Origin: Deinococcus fonticola
GTDB taxonomy: Bacteria; Deinococcota; Deinococci; Deinococcales; Deinococcaceae
Assembly (NCBI RefSeq): GCF_004634215.1
Contig: NZ_SMMH01000015.1
Location: 1 to 64,000, forward strand
Direction: 5' to 3'
Length of the DNA stretch: 64,000 nt
This document shows positions 8,814-19,804 of the stretch, piece after piece. Both the position numbers and the translations under genes were made by a program. Numbering within the stretch: the stretch's first letter is position 1; the number at the start of each line of letters is the position of its first letter. Under the pieces are notes generated by a model. It was not told the DNA's origin and made no database searches. It was given only the letters and a program-made list of their open reading frames with translations.

Positions 8814-9784
8814 TACTTCAGTTCGCCTGCGACGAGTTCCATCATGCCCTGGCCGGTGGCTTTCTGCCCTTGCCAGGTTCCCTGGACTTGAATTGGGCCT
8901 TCCCAGTAGGCCACGCGGGTGCCGTAACTCAGGAGTTCCTGCGGGTCGTTCACGGCGTTCACGTTCAGGTCGAACTCGTCGGCTTTCACCTGCCATGACA
9001 GGACGTACTGCCGGCCAGTTGCGCTCGTCCAGATGCGGCCCGGCATCATGCTGACATTCGTGGCGGCGCGGGCCACGCCCGCCTTATCGACGATGCTGCC
9101 GAAGGTCTGCACCGGCTGGCCGTCCATGGTGGTCACGCGGTACAGCATCAGGTCGTCGCCGTTGCCCATGTGAACGCTCATCCAGTCCCAGCGCGCCTGT
9201 TTACCGGCCTGCATGCCGCCCCATTGGTGATCCAGCCACGCCACGCCCTGTACGGGTTTGTTGTTGATGGTGCCGCTGAGGCCCAGGCGCGTGATGCTCT
9301 GGTAGTACATGGCCCCCGTGAGTTCCGGCACGCCGCTGTAACCGGGCGGGTGGATGACCGGGGGTTTCTGCGGCACGAAGTTCAGCACGAGCGGCCCGGC
9401 ATTGAGCTTGAAGTCGTTGCCCACCTGCTCGAATGTCCACTCGCCGTCACGCAATTTCAGGGGCGGAAAGGAGGCCTTGCCCGTCCAGGGGTTCGGGGAG
9501 GCATTTTTCTCGATGAACGTGACCTTGCCCGTGTTCAGATCCGTCACGGCGATATGCGAGAAGAACACGTCCGTCGGGATTTCCGGCGGGGCGACCTTGA
9601 ATTCTGCCCAGTGGAACGCCAGCTTCTGCTCGGGCAGGTAACCGCTGACATACCACCATTCCATGAAATCGCCGTGCGGGCCGAAATCCGTGGCCGACGG
9701 TTGAATGTCCTTGTTGAAGGAAGGCTGAAGGCGAGGCGCACACCCGGCCAGCAGCAAGGCCGTGCAGATCAGCAGCGGTTTCAT
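8813..9784 (-). CDS. Lipocalin-like (CrtC/AttH family) lipoprotein
   Basis: About 323 residues. The N-terminus MKPLLICTALLLAGC carries a signal peptide and lipobox (LLAGC), predicting a lipid-anchored envelope protein. The body fits the two-domain lipocalin-like family that includes AttH and carotenoid 1,2-hydratase: GDFMEWWYVSGYLPE, LAFHWAEFKVA, WLDHQWGG, WDWMSVHMGNGDDLMLYRV and a final YWEGPIQVQGTWQGQ strand. Many members are secreted hydrolase-like proteins of unknown substrate; carotenoid hydratase activity should not be assumed. GGAGG precedes ATG 9784; longer in-frame starts upstream have no signal peptide at the right place. Confidence 0.85.
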   Translation of the reverse strand: MKPLLICTALLLAGCAPRLQPSFNKDIQPSATDFGPHGDFMEWWYVSGYLPEQKLAFHWAEFKVAPPEIPTDVFFSHIAVTDLNTGKVTFIEKNASPNPWTGKASFPPLKLRDGEWTFEQVGNDFKLNAGPLVLNFVPQKPPVIHPPGYSGVPELTGAMYYQSITRLGLSGTINNKPVQGVAWLDHQWGGMQAGKQARWDWMSVHMGNGDDLMLYRVTTMDGQPVQTFGSIVDKAGVARAATNVSMMPGRIWTSATGRQYVLSWQVKADEFDLNVNAVNDPQELLSYGTRVAYWEGPIQVQGTWQGQKATGQGMMELVAGELK

Positions 9785-9950
9785 GCCTCCAGGGTAAAGC
9801 AGCCTGGGGGGCGTACCGTATCGATTCGGTGAAGCGGGCGCTGTCCTGCCGGCAAAGCAGGATGTGTCCGGAACAGCTGGCCGGTTCGCTACTACAGAAC
9901 GCGGGCCGATGAACCTGCCGTCCACCGACCCGCCTCCGCTGGAGAGGAGT

Positions 9951-10193
9951 TTATTCCTCGGTTTTCTCGGTGTCGCCCATGTTGGTGCTGGGGGGATCGC
10001 TGGCATCCATGCTCTGCGCGACGGCCACGTCCTGCTTGTCCATTCCCTTTTGCTCGGGGTCGGCGGCCACCTTGGCGGCCTGGCTTTCCATGCGCACGGT
10101 GGTGTTCAGGTCGCGTTTCTCGTCGTTGTTGCCCATGAACTGCAGGTCGACGTTGCTGACTTCCTCTTCGGTCTTGATGGGTTTGCCTTCCAT
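9951..10193 (-). CDS. Small acidic hypothetical protein
   Basis: 80 residues, strongly charged and hydrophilic, starting MEGKPIKTEEEVSN and ending DTEKTEE, with no signal or membrane segment; probably disordered. GAAGG lies close before the ATG. Not recognised. It stands alone between the lipoprotein gene and the DUF58 gene, both on the same strand. Confidence 0.6.
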   Translation of the reverse strand: MEGKPIKTEEEVSNVDLQFMGNNDEKRDLNTTVRMESQAAKVAADPEQKGMDKQDVAVAQSMDASDPPSTNMGDTEKTEE

Positions 10194-10270
10194 GCCTTCA
10201 CGCTAGCAGGGGGAACTTGAACCGCGCCTGAGCCATTCCTTCATGTGACCGGCGTTCACGGCCGCGGGCT

Positions 10271-11380
10271 TCAGGGGGCGATTTGCAGGACACTCTGGTT
10301 GCCACGCAGCACATACACCAGGATGCCGCTGCCGGCCAGCACGCCGCTCATGCGTTCGAGTTCGCGCACGGCGTCGGGCAGGCCCCCCCACTGCCGCCGG
10401 GGGTTCTCGCCGGGTTCCAGGTAAAACCCTTCCGGCAGAGCGATGATGCTGACGCGGCTGGCCTGGGCGCGGGCGTACATGGCCTGCCTGATCAGGTCGG
10501 CCCCGGCGCGGCCCGTGATGATGATCAGGTTGCCGCCGGCGCGGGTGGGCGGAATGACCGGGGGCAGGGTATTGGGCTGGATGCGGGCCAGCACTTGCAG
10601 CGCGGCGTGCAGACTGGCCTCGCCCCGGCCCGTCGGGGACTGCTGCCCCGTGGTAGCGACCGCCACGGGCAACTCCAGTTCCCCGGCCTCGCGGATCAGG
10701 CTGGCGGCCAGGCGCACGGCACTTTCCACGTACACGTCCGAATTGCCGAACACGTCCACGAACACCGTGAGGCTGCTGGCCGCCATGCGCTCCAGTTCCC
10801 GCACCATCAGGGTGTCGGTGCGGGCCGACAGCTTCCAGTGCACGCGCCCCGGCGGGTCGCCGTACACGTACTCCCTGGCCCCGCGCAGGCTGATGGCGTC
10901 CTCCAGGCCCAGCGAGCGCGTCAGCGTCCCTTCGCTGAGCAGGGGTCGCAGCAGGTCGGGCAATGTCAGGCCGTGCGTGCCGGGGTACACCTCCAGCCGG
11001 GTGTCGGGGCTGACCTTCAGGCTGCGCCAGAACAGGCCCAGCGGGTCGGCCCAGCGAACGGTGGCCCCGGGCCAGGAGTACACCCCGCGTTTTTTCAGGG
11101 TCAGGTTCGTCGAGAGTTCACTGCTCCTGTCGCCCAGCAGCAGCAGTTTTCCTGCCAGGGGCGCTTCTGGAATCAGCGAGAGGGGCAGCTCGTCTTCCCA
11201 CACCACGCGCATGGGCAGGTGGCTGCGCAGGCGCAGAGTCACGTGCAGGGGAACGCGCCCGCCCGTGAACCCGGCCGGCGGCACTGAACGGGTCAGGCTG
11301 ACCTGTGGCGGGCGGCGGTAGGCGGCCCACACCGCCGCCGTCACCACGCCCAGCAACACCAGCCACCACAGGGCCGTCAC
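10271..11380 (-). CDS. DUF58 domain-containing protein
   Basis: 369 residues. An N-terminal membrane segment (ALWWLVLLGVVTAAVWAAY) is followed by a beta-rich region and the DUF58 core with LRGAREYVYGDPPGRVHWKLSART, a segment diagnostic of the family, and a von Willebrand A-like fold (LTVFVDVFGNS). DUF58 proteins are usually encoded with MoxR ATPases and are thought to act as their membrane-associated partners. The GTG start lies seven bases after the MoxR stop codon. Third gene of the operon DUF4129 - MoxR - DUF58. Confidence 0.9.
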   Translation of the reverse strand: MTALWWLVLLGVVTAAVWAAYRRPPQVSLTRSVPPAGFTGGRVPLHVTLRLRSHLPMRVVWEDELPLSLIPEAPLAGKLLLLGDRSSELSTNLTLKKRGVYSWPGATVRWADPLGLFWRSLKVSPDTRLEVYPGTHGLTLPDLLRPLLSEGTLTRSLGLEDAISLRGAREYVYGDPPGRVHWKLSARTDTLMVRELERMAASSLTVFVDVFGNSDVYVESAVRLAASLIREAGELELPVAVATTGQQSPTGRGEASLHAALQVLARIQPNTLPPVIPPTRAGGNLIIITGRAGADLIRQAMYARAQASRVSIIALPEGFYLEPGENPRRQWGGLPDAVRELERMSGVLAGSGILVYVLRGNQSVLQIAP

Positions 11381-11387
11381 GCCTGCG

Positions 11388-12376
<989 letters not shown>

Positions 12377-12380
<4 letters not shown>

Positions 12381-13900
12381 GTCAACTCCTGAGAAAGGTT
12401 CTGTTCCTGCGGTTCGTTAGGTTCATTGAAGGGGTAACGGGCGGCCAGGTCGGTCAGTTCGCGCGCCGCCTGTTCGGCCTGCGCCGCGTCGTGCTCGCTG
12501 ACGCGCCCACCGTACCGCACCGGCTGGTACAGCGCCGTCAGCAGGCCCAGTGCCGGGGCGAAGGCCGCCTGAGCCGCGCTCACCCGCGCGGCATAGCGGG
12601 CCGGGGTTTCACTGCCCAGCCGCGCCCAGCCGTGCTGCGTGAGGGCCTCCAGCGCCGAGCGGTAGGCCAGGCGCACCCGGTGCCCGCTCAGGGCGTCTGC
12701 CGGCACCGGCATGCTGTCCGCCGTGGCCTCTTGCGGTTCCAGCTCCAGGTTTTTTTCCTGCGGCTGGCGTAAGGCCCAGCGCACTGCCAGAACGACCACC
12801 ACCGCCTGAATGGCCAGCACGATCCAGAAGAAGAGACTGACGGCGTCCATCACCATGGGCACAGAGCGGATCTGCTCGAAAGCCTCCTTCCGCAGCTTCA
12901 ATGCTGAACCCAGATCGCCTCCGGAGGCGCCGTCCACTGCGGGCACCCCGGCATCCGGTGAACTGGAAAAGATGAAAAACAGGGCCACATTCAACAGGAT
13001 GGCCGCCGCCATCAGCAGTTCCAGCAGGGTCGGCTTCCGCCGCTGGCCACCCCGTAAGCCGAGCAGGCGGTAACCCAGCGCCAACAGCAGCAGGGCGCCC
13101 AGCAGCAGGGGCAATTCCAGCGGCGGCATGGAGAAGCCCCGGCTTTTCTCCAGCGTGTAGGCCACACCACCGGCCTTTCCCCCAGTGGCCTCCGCTGCCG
13201 CGCCCTGGGTGGGCTCCTCGCGTTTCACTGGAGGTTGCTGAGGCAGCGGCGAGGACTGGGCCACAGGTGCCTGGGTCGCCCCACCATTTCCCCGGGGCAA
13301 CAGGAAAGAGAAGCCGAGCACCGCCACCAGGCCGGCCACCAGCCAGGCCCCGTAAAGCCGGTGATTCGTCTCCGCTGCCGGCCCTTCGGGCTCGCGGTAC
13401 AGCGGCCGGTCATCCGGACTCTCTCTGAAAAGTGCCCCGCCTGCCAAGGCCACCACCGACAGCGGATGAGGCGCCATCAGCGCCACTCCGGCCGTTAACA
13501 GCAGTCCCTTCCGGCTGCCGCCGGCCAGCATGTTTGCCGCCCAGTGCAGCAACGCCACGTTCAGGAGGGCCAGCAGGTACTCCCAGCGCACCTGCCGGTA
13601 AAGATCGAGGGCGCCCGTACCGGCGGAGAGGATTCGGAGCACTTCGGGAAGAACCGCTGCGCCGACCACCAGCAGTCCCAGCAGCAGCCGCGCTTCGCCG
13701 CCGCGTTCACTGGCGGCACTGGCCCCGAACACCAGGCACAGCAGCAGCAGCGCCCACCACGGCAGTATTCCGGCCAGGGCCAACGGCAAAGCCGCCACCC
13801 CGAACCGGCGCAGCGCCCCCAGCCAGTCACGCAGCCAGTCACGTTGCGCCCGGTCAGGCGGCCTCCCGGGTGATGGGCCAGAAGAGGGGGAAAAGGTCAT
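12377..13900 (-). CDS. Multi-pass membrane protein with C-terminal DUF4129 domain
   Basis: 507 residues. Several hydrophobic segments occupy the N-terminal two fifths, then a Pro/Gln-rich extracytoplasmic stretch, two further membrane segments, and a C-terminal domain with RLAYRSALEALTQHGW, GSETPARYAAR and ARELTDLAARYPF, which matches DUF4129. In other bacteria DUF4129 is fused to or encoded beside a transglutaminase-like domain; I see no transglutaminase Cys-His-Asp set here. First gene of the three-gene operon. TATAAA ends eight bases before the ATG, consistent with a leaderless start. Confidence 0.8.
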
Positions 13901-13983
13901 GTCCGTCTTTTATACGCGACTTTTCCCGGCGGCGCTGCTGCAACTGTCCTGTCATTCGGCGCGATATCAACAGATAAAGGCAG

Positions 13984-14011
13984 AGGGCCACCAGGTCGTC
14001 CCGGTGGCCCT
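13984..14011 (-). terminator. Hairpin after thrS
   Basis: Nine-base inverted repeat AGGGCCACC / GGTGGCCCT 16 bases past the thrS stop. The T-run on the minus strand is weak, so termination efficiency is uncertain. Confidence 0.4.
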
Positions 14012-14026
14012 TCAAAAGGGGCTCGT

Positions 14027-15982
14027 TTAACGGCGGCTGCGGTAACGTTCCAGCAATTCGGCCTTCAGGTCGTCAAACTTCACGCCCTTGCGCTCCTTGT
14101 GGCCCTCGGGCGTGCGCTCGCGGGTGGCGACCTCGCGGGCTTCCTGCTCCTTGTCACCCACAATGAGCATCACGGGAATGCGGCTGATCTCGGCGGTGCG
14201 CACCTTGGCCTGCATGCGGTTCGACGAATCGTCCACCTCGGCCCGCAGCCCGGTTCGGTGCAACTCGTCCCGCAGTTCCCAGGCGTAATCGTTGTGGCGG
14301 TCGGCAATCGGAATGATCATGACCTGGCGCGGGGCCAGCCACAGCGGGAAATTTCCAGCGTACTGCTCGATCAGGAAGGCGGTCATGCGCTCGGCCGTGG
14401 AGATCACGCCGCGGTGAATCATCACCGGGCGCTGGCGGCTGCCGTCCTCAGCCACGTATTCCAGGTCGAACTTCTGCGGGAGCAGGAAGTCCAGTTGCAC
14501 CGTGCTGATGGTCTCGTCCTTGCCCAGCGCGCTGCGCACCTGCACGTCCAGTTTCGGGCCGTAGAAGGCCGCGTCACCCGGCGACTCGTAGAATTCCAGG
14601 TTCATGTCCTTCAGGGCCTGGCGCAGTTCTGCCTCGGCGTGGTTCCACATCTCGTCGTCCTGAAAGTACTTCTCGGCATCACCGGGGTCGCGCAGCGAGA
14701 GGCGGTAGCTGTAGTTCTTGAAACCCAGCACCTCGTAGGCGTCCTGAATCAGCTTGACCACGGCCTTGAACTCGCGCTGAATCTGGTCCGGGCGGCAGAA
14801 GATGTGCGCGTCGTTCAGCGTCATGGCCCGCACGCGCGAAAGCCCCGTGAGCTGCCCGCTCTGCTCGTAACGGTGCATCATGCCCATCTCCGCGATCTTG
14901 ATGGGCAGTTCGCGGTAGGAGTGCGGCTTGTAGGCGTACACCTGGATGTGGTGCGGGCAGTTCATGGGCCGCAGCACCAGTTCTTCCTGGTCGTCCAGCT
15001 TCATGACCGGGAACATGTCCTCCTGGTAGTGAGCCCAGTGACCGCTGATCTTGTACAGTTCGGACTTGGCCAGCACCGGCGTGTACACGTGCTGGTAGCC
15101 GTCAGCCAGCTCCTTGTCCACGATGTAGCGCTCCAGTTCGCGGCGAATCGTGGCGCCGCCCGGCAGCCACAGCGGCAGCCCCGGCCCGACCACCTCGCTG
15201 TTGAAGAACAGCTCCATCTCCTTGCCGATGCGGCGGTGGTCGCGGCGCTTGGCTTCCTCCAGCAGGTGCAGGTACTCGTCCAGCTCCTTCTGGGTGGCGA
15301 AGGCCACGCCGTACACGCGTTGCAGGATGGGATTCTTCTCGTTGCCGCGCCAGTACGCGCCGCTGGTGCTCATCAGCTTGAAGCTCTGGGGCAGTCTGCC
15401 GGTGCTGGGAAAGTGCGGCCCGGCGCACAGGTCGACGTAATCGCCCTGCCCGTACAGGGTCACGGCCTCGCCCCCCGGGATGCCCTCGATCAGCTCGGCC
15501 TTGTACGGGTCGTGCGGAAACTGCGCCAGCGCGTCGGCCTTGCTGACCTCACGGCGGCTGAAATCCAGCCCGCGCCCGATGATGTCGCGCATGATCTTCT
15601 CGATCTCCGGCAGGTCTTCCTCACGCAGCGGCTCGGGCAGGTCGAAGTCCTGGTACCAGCCGTTCTCAATGTACGGCCCCACCCCTCGCTTGATGGCGTC
15701 CGGGCCATACCCTTTGGCCTTATAGAATTCGCCCACCGCCATGCTCATCACATGCCCCAGCGAGTGCCGGAACAGCGGCGCAGCGTCCGCCGGGTTCTTC
15801 TTCGTGATCAGGGTGATGTTCGCGCCGTCTGGCAGCGGGGTCATCAGGTCCACCAGTTCGCCGTTCGCCGTGGCGGCCAGGGCATCTTGCGCCAGGCGCG
15901 GCCCGATGGCTCTGGCGGCGTCCAGGGCCGTCGCGCCCGGCTGAAGTTCGAGTTGTTTACCGTCGGGAAGAATCACGTGCAT
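14027..15982 (-). CDS. thrS: Threonyl-tRNA synthetase
   Basis: Class II synthetase charging tRNA-Thr, 651 residues. Domains in order: TGS domain (1-60, MHVILPDGKQLELQPGATA), editing domain with HSLGHVM (the HxxxH zinc-like motif) and Cys-containing YVDLCAGPHFPSTG, catalytic core with the zinc ligand region RPMNCPHH and MMHRYEQSGQLTGLSRVRAMTLNDAHIFC, motif 3 region MIHRGVISTAERM, and the anticodon-binding domain to the C-terminus. AGAGGTGA precedes the ATG. The 195-base leader holds a short ORF and competing hairpins and is annotated separately. Confidence 0.98.
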   Translation of the reverse strand: MHVILPDGKQLELQPGATALDAARAIGPRLAQDALAATANGELVDLMTPLPDGANITLITKKNPADAAPLFRHSLGHVMSMAVGEFYKAKGYGPDAIKRGVGPYIENGWYQDFDLPEPLREEDLPEIEKIMRDIIGRGLDFSRREVSKADALAQFPHDPYKAELIEGIPGGEAVTLYGQGDYVDLCAGPHFPSTGRLPQSFKLMSTSGAYWRGNEKNPILQRVYGVAFATQKELDEYLHLLEEAKRRDHRRIGKEMELFFNSEVVGPGLPLWLPGGATIRRELERYIVDKELADGYQHVYTPVLAKSELYKISGHWAHYQEDMFPVMKLDDQEELVLRPMNCPHHIQVYAYKPHSYRELPIKIAEMGMMHRYEQSGQLTGLSRVRAMTLNDAHIFCRPDQIQREFKAVVKLIQDAYEVLGFKNYSYRLSLRDPGDAEKYFQDDEMWNHAEAELRQALKDMNLEFYESPGDAAFYGPKLDVQVRSALGKDETISTVQLDFLLPQKFDLEYVAEDGSRQRPVMIHRGVISTAERMTAFLIEQYAGNFPLWLAPRQVMIIPIADRHNDYAWELRDELHRTGLRAEVDDSSNRMQAKVRTAEISRIPVMLIVGDKEQEAREVATRERTPEGHKERKGVKFDDLKAELLERYRSRR

Positions 15983-16031
15983 AAATCACCTCTTTGAGCC
16001 GGCAGCCGCAAGGCCACCTGCAATAGAAAAC

Positions 16032-16110
16032 CCGGTCTGACCACACCAGCAAAACGCCTGAAAACCGCAGGGGGGTTCTCAGGCGCTCAGAGTTCGAGTG
16101 ATCAGACCGG
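16032..16110 (-). promoter_or_regulatory. thrS leader: nested hairpins with competing CCGGTCTG repeats
   Basis: Minus strand. An inner hairpin pairs CGCCTGAGAAC (16085-16075) with GTTTTCAGGCG (16065-16055) and is followed by TTTT. An outer stem pairs CCGGTCTGATCAC (16110-16098) with GTGGTCAGACCGG (16044-16032), 13 pairs with one wobble, followed by GTTTTCT. A further CCGGTCTGG at 16155-16147 can pair with the same downstream arm, so two structures exclude each other. This is the layout of a transcription attenuator; the effector is inferred from the leader ORF that runs through it. Confidence 0.6.
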
Positions 16111-16177
16111 ACATCAAATAACTTCGGCCGCAAACGCCGCGCATCACCAGACCGGAGTGACGGGGCGAGGGCTTCAT
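16079..16177 (-). CDS. Putative thrS leader peptide (32 codons)
   Basis: A short ORF beginning MKPSPRHSG and ending LITRTLSA. A -10 box TATGCT (16190-16185) ends seven bases before its ATG, so it would be translated from a leaderless transcript. Its stop codon lies inside the left arm of the terminator-like hairpin, and two Thr codons (ACT, codons 27 and 29) lie 3-5 codons before the stop, where a stalled ribosome would mask that arm. Two Thr codons in 32 is weaker evidence than in the cysS and trpS leaders. Confidence 0.5.
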   Translation of the reverse strand: MKPSPRHSGLVMRGVCGRSYLMSGLITRTLSA

Positions 16178-16184
16178 GCCCAGC

Positions 16185-16190
16185 AGCATA
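16185..16190 (-). promoter_or_regulatory. -10 box of the thrS leader transcript
   Basis: TATGCT on the minus strand, seven bases before the leader ORF. A TTGCCC lies 18 bases further upstream as a possible -35 box. Confidence 0.5.
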
Positions 16191-16295
16191 GCGGGAAGTG
16201 GGGGACAGGGGCAAGCCGTCTCGGCCATTCGTCCCCTTTTCGCCGCCAGGTGAACCCTGCGAAACATCTCCTGCCCGCGCTGGAGGCAAACGTGT

Positions 16296-16331
16296 GGGGG
16301 CGAGGGGAGGGTTCAGGGCGGTGGGGGTGGG
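16296..16331 (+). other. G-run cluster (potential G-quadruplex)
   Basis: Six runs of three to five G separated by one to four bases, on the plus strand between the thrS leader promoter and the promoter of the small gene at 16370. Sequence potential only. Confidence 0.45.
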
Positions 16332-16369
16332 CTGGTGACTGAACCTGTGTAAACATTACACTTGCCTGA

Positions 16370-16744
16370 ATGCGTTACCTCATTCCGATTCTGCTGCTGC
16401 TCGCGGCAGCCTGGTACTTCACCACGGGCTTCCGCGTGGGCGTCGTGACGTTCACACCCACCACCATGATCAACGCCAACGGCAAGGCTACTTACAATCT
16501 GCGTTCCTTCGAGGAGAGAAAGCAGGTGGGCCTGATCGGCACCTGCACCGTGAAAAGTGGGCTGGCCACGGTGCGGCTGCTGCGCCCGGACGGCACGCAG
16601 GCTGATGGGAAGGAATGCCCTCCCGGTGGCCCGTGGAGCATCACTGTGCAGGACAAAGGCATCTCCGGTAATTACCGGGCTGTTATCGAGTACCGGAATT
16701 TCAACGGCAAGATTGAACTGAACGAACTGCCGCCCGGCAAGTAA
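16370..16744 (+). CDS. Small exported hypothetical protein
   Basis: 124 residues. The N-terminal MRYLIPILLLLAAAWYFTT is a signal peptide or single membrane anchor; no lipobox. The remainder is a small, probably beta-rich domain with two Cys (GTCTVKSG and GKECPPGG) that could form a disulphide, and the segment LATVRLLRPDG. Not recognised. TACACT ends seven bases before the ATG, so the gene is predicted to be leaderless. It converges on the pseudouridine synthase gene with three bases between stop codons. Confidence 0.7.
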   Translation: MRYLIPILLLLAAAWYFTTGFRVGVVTFTPTTMINANGKATYNLRSFEERKQVGLIGTCTVKSGLATVRLLRPDGTQADGKECPPGGPWSITVQDKGISGNYRAVIEYRNFNGKIELNELPPGK

Positions 16745-16747
16745 TTC

Positions 16748-17698
<951 letters not shown>

Positions 17699-17932
17699 AA
17701 TCCGCCAGTGTAGCGCCGACAGCGGAACCCAACGCGCCAGGGGTACTGAACGGCGTGAACTGGGCCGGCCTGGCTCTGGGTGCCTGGGCTTGAGGCCTAG
17801 CCCCGGTTTACTCGATGATTCGCGGGCTGCAAATGCCGAACCTGAACTGAGATGCAGGTCAGGTCTTATAGGTTCTTTTCGCCTCCCAGCGCGTTCGGCA
17901 ACCGCTGTGCCCTAGTTCTGGTGACCCAGGCA

Positions 17933-17949
17933 TGCTGTCCCATACAGCA
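17933..17949 (+). promoter_or_regulatory. Inverted repeat at the hisD promoter
   Basis: TGCTGT-N5-ACAGCA, ending ten bases before the hisD ATG and overlapping CACAAT, the only plausible -10 box (six bases before the ATG). It could be an operator or a chance hairpin. Confidence 0.35.
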
Positions 17950-17959
17950 CAATGCGCGT

Positions 17960-19291
17960 ATGCAAGTGCTTCAAGGCCCAGACGCCCGCGCTGCCCTGAC
18001 CCGCAACTTCGACCAGACCCCGGTGCCCGACGCCGTGCTGGCACGTATCGAGCAGACCTTTGGCGAACCCCTGACGCCCACCCAGGTCGTCGAGCGCATC
18101 CTGGCCGACGTGCGCGCCAGGGGAGACGACGCCCTGCGCGACTGGACGGCACAACTCGACGGCACCCGCCCCGAAACCCTGGAAGTTACGGCCGAGGAAA
18201 TCCAGGCCGCGCAGATCGAGCCGGCGTTGCATGAGGCGGTGAACCTCGCCATCCGGCGCGTGCGGGCCTTCTACCAGCAGCAGCCTGCCCACGGCTTTCT
18301 GAACCACGGCCCGGACGGCGCCCTGGGCCAACTCGTGCGGCCCATCGGGCGGGTGGGGGTGTATGTGCCGGGCGGCCTCGCGCCCCTGATCTCGACCCTT
18401 ATTCACACCGGCGTTCCCGCACAGGTGGCGGGCGTGCCCGAAATAATCGTTACCACGCCGCCCGGAAAAGACGGCAGCGTTCACCCCGCCATCCTGGTGG
18501 CCGCGCGGGAAATGGGCATTACACGCATCTTCAAGGTCGGCGGGGCGCAGGCGGTCGGTGCTATGGCCTACGGCACGGCCAGCATTCCCAGCGTGGATAA
18601 GATCGCCGGGCCTGGCAACCTGTTCGTGGTCATCGCCAAACGCCTGGTGTACGGCCAGACCGGCATCGAGAGCCTGCCTGGCCCCACCGAGACGCTGGTT
18701 GTGGCCGACGACACGGCCGACGCCCGCCACGTCGCCGCCGACCTGCTGGCCCAGGCCGAACACAACGGCGCAGAACCCGTGCTGGTCAGCACCAGCCGCG
18801 AGAAACTGCTGGAAGTCCAGGCAGAACTGGGCCAGCAACTCGAGAACCTCCCCGAACCCAACCGCAGCTGGGCACGCGACAGCGTGAATGCCCGCATGAA
18901 AATTGTCCTGGCCACCGATATCGACGAGGCCCTCGACCTCGCCAATCTGTATGCCCCCGAGCACCTGTGCCTGCTCACCCGCGACCCCTGGAGCCTGCTG
19001 GGCAAAGTTCAGCGCGCGGGCGGCGTCTTCGTCGGCGAAGCCAGCATGGAAGCCCTGGGCGATTACGTCGCCGGCCCCAGCCACGTCATGCCCACCGGAG
19101 GCACCGCCCGCTTCACCAGCCCCGTCAACGTCCGCGACTTCCAGAACATCATCAGTGTGGTCGGTGTGAACGAGGAAACCCTGCGGCGTATTGGCCCGGC
19201 GGCGGCGCGGCTGGCGCGTGCCGAGGGCCTCGAGGCGCACGCCAGGGCGGTAGAAAGCCGGTTGGGAGGAAAGGAACAGGAAGGAGGCTAA
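17960..19291 (+). CDS. hisD: Histidinol dehydrogenase
   Basis: Catalyses the last two oxidations of histidine synthesis, L-histidinol to L-histidine with NAD (EC 1.1.1.23). 443 residues, close to the usual length. Motifs: GRVGVYVPGGLAPLISTL, VGGAQAVGAMAYGTASIPSVDKIAGPGN, ESLPGPTETLVVAD, LLAQAEHN (zinc-site Gln and His), and GPSHVMPTGGTARF with the second zinc-binding His. An in-frame extension to 17852 looks non-coding. The gene stands alone; no other his gene is nearby. A perfect nine-base hairpin overlaps the stop codon. Confidence 0.97.
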   Translation: MQVLQGPDARAALTRNFDQTPVPDAVLARIEQTFGEPLTPTQVVERILADVRARGDDALRDWTAQLDGTRPETLEVTAEEIQAAQIEPALHEAVNLAIRRVRAFYQQQPAHGFLNHGPDGALGQLVRPIGRVGVYVPGGLAPLISTLIHTGVPAQVAGVPEIIVTTPPGKDGSVHPAILVAAREMGITRIFKVGGAQAVGAMAYGTASIPSVDKIAGPGNLFVVIAKRLVYGQTGIESLPGPTETLVVADDTADARHVAADLLAQAEHNGAEPVLVSTSREKLLEVQAELGQQLENLPEPNRSWARDSVNARMKIVLATDIDEALDLANLYAPEHLCLLTRDPWSLLGKVQRAGGVFVGEASMEALGDYVAGPSHVMPTGGTARFTSPVNVRDFQNIISVVGVNEETLRRIGPAAARLARAEGLEAHARAVESRLGGKEQEGG

Positions 19292-19306
19292 GGGGCTTTA
19301 GCCTCC
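19283..19306 (+). terminator. Hairpin overlapping the hisD stop codon
   Basis: GGAGGCTAA / TTAGCCTCC, nine pairs with a six-base loop; the left arm contains the TAA stop. No T-run follows, so it may protect the 3' end rather than terminate. Confidence 0.4.
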
Positions 19307-19370
19307 ACGAGGGATAGGGAAAACCCGTCCGGGTGCGCAAAGCAAAGTGACATATGAGGCGTTCTGCCGT

Positions 19371-19673
19371 TCAGCGTTTTTCGCGCAGTGGCCCCAGGAC
19401 GATTATTCCGGCGTTTTTCAGATCCTGACGCAGGTGGTCGGCGTTCAGGTGCGGGTAGAGCGGCCGGGCTTCGAGGGTGGCGTCGCCCAGGCGGGCGATA
19501 GGCCAGCTGCGGAATTCCCAGCCCGAGAGGTCGGCGCAAAGATCCGGGAGATGGGAACTGCCGTCTGGCGTAATAATTTCAGCGAACAGCACCCCGAACA
19601 CCTCAGGGGTGGTATGGGCCTGGCGCGGCAGGGCGGGCGGCAAGAGGTCTGGGGTGAGTGTGCAGTAGGTCAT
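19371..19673 (-). CDS. Small hypothetical protein divergent from a LysR regulator
   Basis: 100 residues, starting MTYCTLTPDLLPPAL and ending AGIIVLGPLREKR, soluble, no recognised domain. An excellent AGGAGG lies six bases before the ATG, unlike the leaderless majority here. It is divergently arranged with the LysR gene (131 bases between starts), the classic layout of a LysR target, so it may be controlled by that regulator. Confidence 0.65.
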   Translation of the reverse strand: MTYCTLTPDLLPPALPRQAHTTPEVFGVLFAEIITPDGSSHLPDLCADLSGWEFRSWPIARLGDATLEARPLYPHLNADHLRQDLKNAGIIVLGPLREKR

Positions 19674-19804
19674 GGCGTTCCTCCTGGTGGCTTCCAGGGT
19701 GCGCCTGCGCGGGCAGTTCAGGACATCGGTGGTGGGCGGCGCAACTCCGGGCAGGCATCGGGAAAACCGATGGGGGAACTCATGCCAGGTTTCTACAATG
19801 GGGC

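Noticed and set aside
14099..15997. A 632-codon open frame antisense to thrS
   Set aside because: No motifs or start signals; mirrors the codon bias of thrS.
15983..16190. A T-box riboswitch upstream of thrS
   Set aside because: The conserved T-box sequence (GGGTGGNACCGCG type) is absent before the hairpin; a loose GGTGGCCTTGCGG lies after it, in the wrong place.
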